A DNA stretch of 64,000 nt, taken from Ophthalmolycus amberensis (Eukaryota > Chordata > Actinopteri > Perciformes > Zoarcidae). The notes beneath the pieces were generated by a model. It did no database searches. It had not been told where the DNA came from and was given only the letters and a program-made list of their open reading frames with translations. The DNA is taken from positions 468,501-532,500 of the forward strand of contig JAFEUB010001041.1 of assembly GCA_024529925.1 (NCBI GenBank). The letters are read 5' to 3'. Positions 38,881 through 64,000 of the stretch are shown here, one piece after another (the stretch's first letter is position 1; each line of letters opens with the position of its first letter). The translations under genes were made by a program, and so were the position numbers.

Positions 38881-39394
38881 TGTATCTTGCTGTTTGTATA
38901 ATGGAAACTTGATATTCTTATGAGTGTCTTATATTCTCATAAGTAGAACTGTTTTATATACTTGTTGTGAAACAGTCTGTCATATGCTTGCATCATGTGT
39001 TGGATAACAAGTACCTAATGTATATTCACATGTTCTGTGCCCTAAGGATAAAACGTATATATCTGTGTCTGTTAAGCACCTACCTCTTATACTTTACTAC
39101 CATGGCCTGCACAGCCTGAAACATGATGTTCCAGTACACAGGCCCCCACCCTTGAATATAACTCTGTGTGATTTTTACTTTTGTAGTGCACACTTCTACA
39201 TAGTCTGAGTGACTGTGTAACTGTGCCTCTTCTCTGGCCAGAGAATAAATACTTTTAAAAGACAAGTTCTGTTTGACAATATTCTTCATTTCAGCTTACA
39301 AAGACTCAGCAGCGGCTAAAATCATTTTTCCACCACAAAGGCCCTGGGGGAGGTTGGCGTCGGCGGATCTAAGGTTGGGAGTGAGTCGGGGCAG

Positions 39395-39540
39395 GAGGCC
39401 CTTTTTTAATGATGTTGCCAAGGGGGAGCAAGTAGAGGATAAAGAGGAGGGAACCGAGTACCGAACCTTGGGGGACACCTTGAGAGACTGGGGCTGGGGT
39501 GGTAGGGGTTTCCCTGCCACCAAAGACAACAAACTGGTGA
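39395..39540 (-). pseudogene. LINE reverse-transcriptase fragment
   Basis: On the minus strand the frame reads SQGVPQGSVLGSLLFILYLL followed by PLGNII. This is the conserved palm motif of non-LTR retrotransposon reverse transcriptases (L2/CR1/jockey-like). The frame then degenerates and the following catalytic aspartate motif is not seen. The preceding sequence, up to 39812, is open but has no clear domain. It is a dead fragment. Confidence 0.8.
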
Positions 39541-39899
39541 AGAAGGCCAAGCGGGGGAGACATCAGATGGCTACGAGTGGAGAAGTTGCTGTTTGTCCAG
39601 TGGATGGACACCAAACTGGTGACTAAACAATGCCCCTGGCGGCCACAACTTTTATGAACCAGCAGAATTATACATTCCTTCCTATTCAACCCAACAAAAT
39701 CACTTATTGTTATATTCAATTGATGACGATGGATGTGCAAGAACAGATGAAAGAAAGATACTGACGCTGAGATGAAGGTTCTTTGTGCATGGCCAGTCTC
39801 TCTCCCTGACACGCACTCACAGCTTAAAGAGGCACAGAGCTGAAAGCAGCAGAGAGATGACTCAGCATCATCATGACCTCGGCAGAATCGTCTCCCAAT

Positions 39900-42290
39900 G
39901 ACGTGTGTGTGTTCAGAGCTTCACGGCTACATTGCGTTGCTCAGCATTATTTGTTATTCAACAAATAATGTTGAAAGTGTAACATTATAGACTTAACATG
40001 AGTAGTCATGTGAAGTTAATTCTACTTCTATTTATTCAATTTAAGATATTCAATGGCGGCATGTGTTGCACTGTTACCGCACTGTGAAAGGCTTCTGGGT
40101 ATGCATGTTCTTACCGTGTCAGCGTGGAGTTCACAGCGGACTCCTTTGTGTGATGGAAATCTTTGACTCTGGCCTGCCTATTTTAAAGGACAATAGAGAT
40201 GTTCAGTACATGTTGGAATGAGTCAAATCTACAGAGTGAACTAACTACACTGAATCACCACTGGAGTTCTCACTGGTGACTGACAGCATGTTACTTTCTC
40301 ATTAATAGCTTATTAAAGACCACAGGAACAATCATGATGGATCATTCTGTTATAGGCTGCTGCAGTGCAGTGCAGTTTTGGGGGGAGTACTTCATGTACT
40401 GATGTGAGGGTCCAGGAACAGACGATGTCGTATGTGTACAGATTGTAAAGCCCTCTGATTTTCTTTTTGATATCTGTGATGTTGGGCTATACAAAATGAA
40501 TGAAATTGAATTGCTTGTACAGGCCTAGTTTTGTACTGAACTGAATGTGACAGCTTGGACCAGTAAAGTCCAGTATACCTGTGGCTTTAATATCTTCATA
40601 TGCTCTTTATTTAGTGCTCAGTGGCATGAGACAGGCACAGGACAAGTTCACATCAGACAAATGGGAGGTCCACTTGGTTTGATCACTTCCTCTGTTTGTA
40701 GAAGGTTGCTGCTTTCTACTCTATGCTTACCTTTGTGCTACTGACATTACTTACTTAATGGGAAGGACAACGACTATCATCATCACCATGCTTCTAATGT
40801 ATGGACAAAATGAATCCATAGGTTTGTCTAACTTACAAACAAAAACAATAGAATCCAACTATCCCTTTCATTTAAATATTTTCCTGAATCCGTCACACTT
40901 TAAAAGAGTGAATCCCCTGGACTATCAGCATGTCATGTATTGTATTAGCCTTCGTGTTTGGCACTGTGTGACTGGTCTGAATGTCATCCCCTGTCCTCCC
41001 TGTTTGTGTGGTTCCTACAGTCCACAACACATGCAAATAAGTCCAACATTCATCTCAGATTAACTGAAAACACAGAATATTCCATAGCTGTGTATGTGTT
41101 TTCTTCCTGGTTGTCCAGTTTTTTTTCCTTGCCTTCTGCTCAATGCATGCAAGTGGAATATCCTCCAGACAGCAAGCATATAGCCTCCACACCAGCTCCA
41201 CCCCCATCAACAAACAGGAATAAGCAGGTATGATGGATAAACATATTCCTACTCTAACAGAAACAAATAGGCTGGTAATTGTTTGTTCATTATGATGGTC
41301 AAAGAAATCCATAGCGCAAACAGAAAAATGTACACAATCCAATGGGGTTAAGAGCATTATCATCCTCAGACTTGCACACAAACTGCAAATGTGAATAAAT
41401 AAATAAATACAAAAAATAAAATATGTACAGATGGATCTTAAGCCCGAATTGTATATGACATGTCAGTTAAAGTGACGATCTCAAAGATTTTCATTTAAAA
41501 AAATGCATGTTAAGTCACTATATATTGCCAAAGGAGGCAGCACAATGTGTATTGTAATATGTATATATTCGCAGTGTTACACACTGTGTGTCTGTGGTGA
41601 CATTCATGGCAAAATGCTGCATTCCACTTTTCTCCATTACACACAAAAAAATTAAACTATGCACACAAAAGATATGTTCGTATGGAATTTTGAATCCAGA
41701 ATGCTAAACTCTACCACGTCATTCTTTTCACTCATATCGAAATTCTAAATCAACCAGAACTCAAATCTTAAGGATCACCACTTTAAGGAAAAATGTGTAT
41801 GCGATATATCTTGTATACGTGTTGTCCCTACAGATGGGACACATAACTTCTCTTTTTAAAACAGCACTTTTATTAACATTACGCCGAAGTGTACAAACCC
41901 CCATCATTTATTACTGCTGACAGAAATAGTTTAGCAAAACTTCTTTGCGTGGCTTATGCCTTACAGCATGAACTAGGCTACATCAGCAGCAGCAGCAGTG
42001 CCATCTGATGAATATTTGACTAACTTCCCGTGGGAAGGCTGATCTTTGCGTTTTTTTTCCACGACTGAAGCCGACTCCTCTACATTCCAGAACAGACGAA
42101 ATTCTTCCAAAGGAACCAACTGTCAATGTTCTACTCACTGAGGACTCCCAATGAGGATCCACAACCTTATAGGTCATTAATGTTCCTTCTTTAGTTCTAC
42201 GCCCCACGGCATCAGCCGCTCCACTCCTTCCTTACTACGGGGCTGGTCTTTAGTTAAAGCCTAGACTGTAGCGCGGGGTTACCGTTCTCC
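39900..42290. other. Intergenic region, no gene recognised
   Basis: AT-rich sequence with short open stretches only. The 101-codon ORF at 40758 and the minus-strand ORF at 41055-41381 lack domains or exon-like borders that link to a gene. A (CAG)n run of five units lies near 41982. Confidence 0.4.
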
Positions 42291-42292
42291 CA

Positions 42293-44062
42293 TTCTATGC
42301 TGCGGTCAAGTCAGCAGACACTCAGATCTCCGTGGTCAACTCAGCAGACACTTAAATTGTAGTGCACCTATACGCTGAAACTTACGGTAAACGCATTCAA
42401 ACTGCACAGATCGGGAGCGAGCGAAGGACTTTGCAAAGTTAGCGGAAAGATTAACGTGAGACAACTTCCGGTTTTCTACAGACGAACATCCGGTTTTCAG
42501 AATAATATACCAACAAAGTATACATATTGCATAATGAAATGAGATTAAATGAATTATATTCACATTAAGTATAAAACATGCTGCCTGCATCTCCTGAGTT
42601 AAAGGGAAAATACACCTAAATTGTGCGTAAAGTGTCTTTATTCTTTGATTTGAGGGTTGCTGGAAGTTAATAATACCTGACTGACAGTCAATTAAGATAT
42701 CTTACAAAGCAAAAACTCTGAACTGAATTTGTATCTTCAAATGGCAAATTTTGAAATGTTTAAGGTGCTATAAAGATGTTTTTCTCAATAATTCCACACA
42801 ATGACTAATGCATAATGTTCAGGACAAAATGGGTAACATCACAATATTTAAGATGCTACAAAAATATTTTTCTCAATGAGTCCAAACAATGGCTGATGCA
42901 TTTGTCTTCAAGACATTGTTGACTCCTCCCATACTTTCAAATATTTTCAAATATTCTCTTCAAATATTCAGTTATTGGATATTTCTTGGAACAAATGTCG
43001 GACATTTACTTTAAAAAATCTCTTAATTACCAATTACGTAAGAAGTGTCTTATCTGGGCTAAGTTGCCTGAGCTAAGTTACCTGGGCTAAGGAGAAAAAG
43101 GACTGGACTGTTGCTCAGTGGTATATGTGTAGTCAGAGATTTCCTCAATTTATATGCATCAGTCATTGTGTGGAATTATTGAGAAAAGTATTTCTATATC
43201 ACCTCAAATATTCCGAAATTAGCTTTTTGAACGTTCAAATATAGGACTTTTACTCTGAAATATCTCTTAATTTGTACAGTAAAAATGTTTCATTTTCAAT
43301 ATGGGAGGAGTCAACGATGTCCTCAATACAATACATATCAGTAATTGTCTGATCTTATTGAGAAAATACTTTTTATTACACTTCAAACATCCATTTATTA
43401 GACGTTTTCTCAGTTCAAATGTATGACTTTTACGATGAAATATCTCTTAATTGGTACAGTAAAAATGTCTAATATTCAGTATGGGCGGAGTCAACGATGT
43501 CCTCAACACATACATATCAGTCATTGTCTGGGCTCATTGAGAAAATAGTTTTTATATCATCTTAAATGTTGTGATATTACCCATTTTTGTCCTTAACATA
43601 TATGCATTAGTCATCATGTGGAATTATTGAGAAAAACATCTTTATAGCACCTTAAACATTTGCCATTTGAAGATACAAATTCAGTTCAGTTTTTGCTTCG
43701 TAAAATATCTTAATTGACTGTCAGTCAGGTATTATTAACTTCCAGCAACCCTCAAATCAAAGAATAAAGACACTTTACGCACAATTTAGGTGTATTTTCC
43801 CTTTAACTCAGGAGATGCAGGCAGCATGTTTTATACTTAATGTGAATATAATTCATTTAATCTCATTTCATTATGCAATATGTATACTTTGTTGGTATAT
43901 TATTCTGAAAACCGGATGTTCGTCTCACGTTAATCTTTCCGTAACTTTGCAAAGTCCTTCGCTCGCTCCCGATCTGCGCAGTTTGAATGCGTTTACCGTA
44001 GGTTTCAGCGTATAGGTGCACTACAATTTAAGTGTCTGCTGAGTTGACCGCAGTCATTCTAT
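42293..44062. mobile_element. Foldback element with about 450-bp inverted arms
   Basis: The arms 42333 to about 42830 and about 43620-44050 are inverted copies. Their translations on opposite strands share an identical 35-residue stretch, beginning MQAACFILNVNIIHLISFHY. Outer edges both carry ATTCTATGCT and a CGGTCAACTCAGCAGACACT-like block. The 42840-43620 middle holds degenerate tandem units of about 180 bp with ATCAGTCATTGT and TTGAGAAAAT blocks (near 43141, 43318, 43499 and 43589). No transposase was seen. The arms match the interior of 36185-37254. Confidence 0.85.
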
Positions 44063-45699
44063 GCTCCGGCGAATCACTCTCACGAGACGTCATTCGAAAA
44101 TGGTTCAAGTTCCCGCGACTTTACTTGTTGGCAGCTACCAAGGTCTTTAAAACATGTTGGATACCTACTATTTAATCACGTGGCACTGTTCTGCAATTCG
44201 GCTCACACACAGTAAATGAATCACCGTATCTGTAATCTACCTCACCTTTAGTACAGTATGCTGTCTGGTCCAGGGAGGCGCGGTGTGTTATGATGGAAGC
44301 ATATGCGACACTATTTCAAGTTTAGAACCTTATATAGTAGATATTGATTATTATCAAATAAAGCCGAAATTAGCAGTCGTCTCCATTCATTCCTGAAAGA
44401 CATTGGGTTTATTTACTGCGTGTACCTTCTTATAAGTCAGAAAACACTAAAGTGCGAGATTGTGTCATTTTTCATGCACAGGACGGCGTATATTCACTCC
44501 ATCATCCCCACCCATTCCAGTCAATAACACCCAAACCACACCGTCATCTTCATCTCTGTAGGCACACGGTCATGTGTTCACCCAACGGAAAGCGGTCCAA
44601 CACTGAGCACACAGTGAGACCTTATCTGAATCCTGAAGGTTAAACAGCAAGCTATACTTAGAAAACTGGTCCCGAGACACCACAAAACAGACATCTAGCC
44701 AGGATACTGCACCTTCAGTCAGACAAGCTCCAGTGTTCCAGCTGGTGAGATGCTGTCCCATCGCTGCAGCCTGCTCCGTGTCCTCTGCTCGGAGCAAGAG
44801 GATGCGGCTATCTGCTGAGGCGGGCAGGATGACAGGAAGCTGGGAGGCATCTGTCTGTCTGCTCCACGGGATACTCCTGCTGCAAATTTGAATTGAACCT
44901 TTATTTATCCAGAGTCAGCTGAGCTCCACGCAGCTTCACATGGACTGACATATGTGGTGCCTATCTGTTTTATTTACCCTCCACCCATCCAAGTAGTTCG
45001 CAGAACACAACATATTTTACAATGTAATTATAAAATAATGATTATACATATAGTATTATACATATAGTATAAAGTTAGTCCAAGTAAAGTATTGCTTTTC
45101 TAAAGATCAGTTAATTGAATGACTGTTTTTAGAAATATATAACCAAAGTCTCACTGAATCCTTCCCAAGGTGGAACATTTACCCTAACATATAATTCATT
45201 TCCATAAAAAATTCAAATGTTCCCATTTTCTGCTGTTTCAGGCCGAATTAAATATTCTGTTTGTTTCAGCAATTGGAAGCTCCGTCCCAAAAGGAATATG
45301 CATATGTATATAAACATGTGAAAATGTAAAACTTTGAAAAACACAAAGAAAAAATGAACTAACTAGGGGTATGCTATCCTTAATCCTTACATTATATCGA
45401 TGATTAGTATTAGCATTAGTATAATTTAATGGGGTCAGTTATTGAAGGGCCAACAATTATTTCAGAGGGGTAATTTCAACCAACAAATCGTCATATCGGG
45501 TTGGAATTCTATCAGTGTTACAATTTTTATCATCATCGGGATTATTTTTTCATCCTATGCCTTTATTGTTTTGGTAAAAATGTATGTACTCATTTGCAAA
45601 TAGTTTTGAGATAACGTTAGTATTTCATTTTGAAAAATCGAACCGGATGTGTTTCAAGTTCCGCAACTGGTAGCATTAGCTAACTAGCTAGTTTGTTGT
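44063..45699. other. Sequence between the foldback element and the TRAPPC11 promoter
   Basis: Mostly unassigned. A minus-strand stretch at about 44709-44872 is open, lies between a possible acceptor (TTGCAGCAG) and a possible donor (GAAG|GTGCAG), and reads like protein (LPVILPASADSRILLLRAED). I do not recognise the family. It could be an exon of a divergent neighbour of TRAPPC11 or chance. Confidence 0.35.
44709..44872 (-). other. Unidentified exon-like open stretch
   Basis: About 54 open codons with balanced amino-acid composition (SIPWSRQTDASQLPVILP, then ADSRILLLRAEDTEQAAAMG). No start codon, no partner exon and no family match were recognised. It lies about 1 kb upstream of the TRAPPC11 leader in divergent orientation. 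Confidence 0.25.
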
Positions 45700-46015
45700 T
45701 GCTTCAGCAACAGCTGCTAAATTAGCAATTTATCGTTCCGTCGACTTTGACACATCGGCGACTAGCCGTCGGACGGTAATAAGCGCTGGGACTTTGGTAA
45801 AACGTGGCCAGGCAGCCGAAACCTAAAAGTGCATTTACGTTTTTTGGGCGTTGGATTGGCAACCTCGCCCACTACACTAGCTAGCGTTACATGTTAAGCT
45901 AACGCTAGCCTCGATAGACAGTCCCCAGCCTATGAAGTGCAGCTAGTTTAGCGAATTCATCCAAGCTAGCAGTACCTAACAACGTTACCAATTCACATGA
46001 AGTAATGCAACTGAG
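45700..46015 (+). promoter_or_regulatory. Likely TRAPPC11 promoter and non-coding first exon
   Basis: The first TRAPPC11 coding exon begins with an acceptor at 46660-46662, so an upstream leader exon is required. A strong donor (CTGAG|GTATGT) lies at 46015/46016. The region before it is relatively rich in CpG and free of recognisable transposons, with repeated GCTAGC/GCTAAC-type motifs. The transcription start cannot be fixed by eye. The leader contains ATG AAG TAA at 45997-46005, a two-codon upstream ORF if it is transcribed. Confidence 0.5.
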
Positions 46016-46684
46016 GTATGTTGTTTAATGTAACGTCATCTATTTCATCAGTGCCAGTCGCTGTAGCAGAGTTAGATCATGTCACTTCCGCTTTTATCTG
46101 AACGGTTTTGTATTTACTTTGATAGCAAATCATTTTGTCACCCGCTTCTTGAATTGACGTTACAGTAAATTTGCATGTGTATTAGATATACTAACTTAGT
46201 TATTCTCCCCAAGAAACAGTCGAGCTTCAGTCATCACGAAGTAACGTTAAACAACTGAACTGTCACTGTTGGCACCTATCGTTACTTAGCTTCACTCTAC
46301 TCTGCGTTAGCTACGGCTAAGCTTCAAGTCTTGTGACCTGCAGGTTGATATCGATACTTCTGTTAATGCTTGGTTGTTCGATGAGGCTTATGTGTTGAAA
46401 TTCCGTAATGATACATGAACAAAATACATTTTATGTCAAGAAATGTAAATTAGTCAAACACAATTTTTTGAAAACCACCTTGTACAGTTACCACAAAATG
46501 TAGAAACAGAAAATCAATAGAATTTTGGTAGAAAATCTCTCAGCATTATTGATAATTTAAGATACATTATAACCGTAGCTGTACTAGGGTATTTGGTACA
46601 GTGTAAGAATCCAAGAAAATGTGTTTCCCTTGAAGATGTTTCTGTTGCTCTGTCCTGTGCAGGTGTATCCTTTGTTAAACCAAC

Positions 46685-63139
<16,455 letters not shown>

Positions 63140-63414
63140 GTACACATTCAGAAAGAACCCGTATGCCTCCCTAGGGACATTTTGGGGCTTTTAATTCCAT
63201 TTTTGGCATAAATGAGGCTGTTGTTGCATATTTTGGAATTCAACCTCAGCTTCTATAATAAACGGTCTAACTGAAATGCACTGAGATCCTTAGGGAGAAA
63301 AATGTCTCCATTGAAACCCAATAAGACCACAATATTTGACTGAAGGAGGAATCACAACATGTTCTGCACTGTATATTCCTGCCTTACCTTCTCCACAGTG
63401 AAAAGTAGTGATTC

Positions 63415-63560
63415 AGGGCCAGTGTGGCTCAGACAGCAGCGTCGTCCTTCAATCAGAGGACCGCTTTGATCCCTGGCTCCACGAGTCCATGTCCATGTGT
63501 CTCTGGGCAAGACACCTAACCCCAAATAGCTCCCGTAGCCTACGATGTGTGAATGTAGTC
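63415..63560 (+). repeat. SINE fragment, sense
   Basis: AGTGTGGCTCAGACAGCAGC, CTTCAATCAGAGGACCG, a weak box B (GCTTTGATCCCTGG), GGGCAAGACACCTAACCCC and CCCGTAGCCTACG identify the family also seen at 50325. The 3' part is degraded. Confidence 0.75.
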
Positions 63561-64000
63561 TAAATGTTAGATGGAGTCCTGATGGGCAGTGTGGTGGTAA
63601 ATATCTTTTACTTTTAATGCTGAAATACTGAAAACCAGAGGTTGTCTTTTAAGTATTTATTCTCTGCACAGAGAAGGTTCAATCATCACAACAGAATGCG
63701 TCCAGTTCAGTGAGGAAGAACCAAGAAAAAAGACAACAAGCTTTCTTTAAACAGAATGAGCAAAGGTGGGGGCCGATGGCCAATGTGAGACATTTCAGTC
63801 TCAGACTGAAATGAACAACAGTGAAGAACAAGCGGCCCAAAGGCCTCGGTGCTGGTTATCTTTGTGAACTCTTCTTCTGCACAACAGACACGGTGAAGTT
63901 CAACTAAGTTCAGAGCAAAATTACTTATGCATGAATACAATATACTGAGTAGAAATATATACTGCGTCAAAAATGACCATTACAGCAGGTGGCACCTTGC
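63561..64000. other. TRAPPC11 intron, nothing recognised
   Basis: AT-rich sequence between the last exon seen (ending 63139) and the window edge. No further TRAPPC11 exon was found here. Confidence 0.5.

Noticed and set aside
39296..39626. Plus-strand ORF of 117 codons
   Set aside because: Antisense to the LINE reverse-transcriptase fragment.
40547..41233. Plus-strand ORFs of 65-101 codons
   Set aside because: No domain, no consistent exon borders and AT-rich background.

Overview
The window is vertebrate nuclear DNA, almost certainly from a ray-finned (teleost) fish. It has widely spaced exons with GT/AG borders, long repeat-filled introns, tRNA-derived SINEs and hAT-type DNA transposons. 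Its three recognisable genes are vertebrate orthologues. No bacterial operon, CRISPR array, rRNA gene or real tRNA gene was seen.

Layout. (1) About 1.06-21.0 kb, plus strand: 17 exons of FCHSD1 (F-BAR and double SH3 protein). The first coding exons lie left of the window. Exon phases agree at every junction and the reading frame closes at a stop at 20974-20976. (2) 27.6-33.0 kb, minus strand: a complete five-exon RELL2 gene (RELT-like 2). It has one membrane segment, an RFRV kinase-docking motif and a very long Ser/Pro-rich tail. FCHSD1 and RELL2 are tail to tail, as in human 5q31. (3) About 45.7 kb to beyond the right edge, plus strand: TRAPPC11 (foie gras). A non-coding first exon is likely, and 21 coding exons cover the first 826 or so residues. 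The foie-gras domain is complete and the C-terminal part lies outside the window. Human TRAPPC11 is on 4q35, so the 33-46 kb interval appears to hold a change of synteny, and it is packed with transposon debris.

Repeats make up much of the rest. They include a 29-bp minisatellite of about 78 units in a TRAPPC11 intron, which makes three overlapping false ORFs of 770-840 codons. There is an 18/21-bp minisatellite with a 57-bp higher-order unit in an FCHSD1 intron. A 34-bp minisatellite has grown inside a decayed hAT transposase gene. A hAT deletion derivative keeps a perfect 8-bp target duplication. A foldback element has arms that match a separate inverted-repeat element 6 kb away. There are several tRNA-SINE copies, a LINE reverse-transcriptase fragment, near-perfect palindromes and various microsatellites.

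The three genes do not form a pathway. FCHSD1 acts in membrane/actin remodelling, RELL2 in RELT-family signalling and TRAPPC11 in ER-Golgi trafficking and glycosylation. I found no convincing new multi-gene system. The most unusual items are the minisatellite architectures, the expanded RELL2 tail and a possible alternative last exon of FCHSD1.
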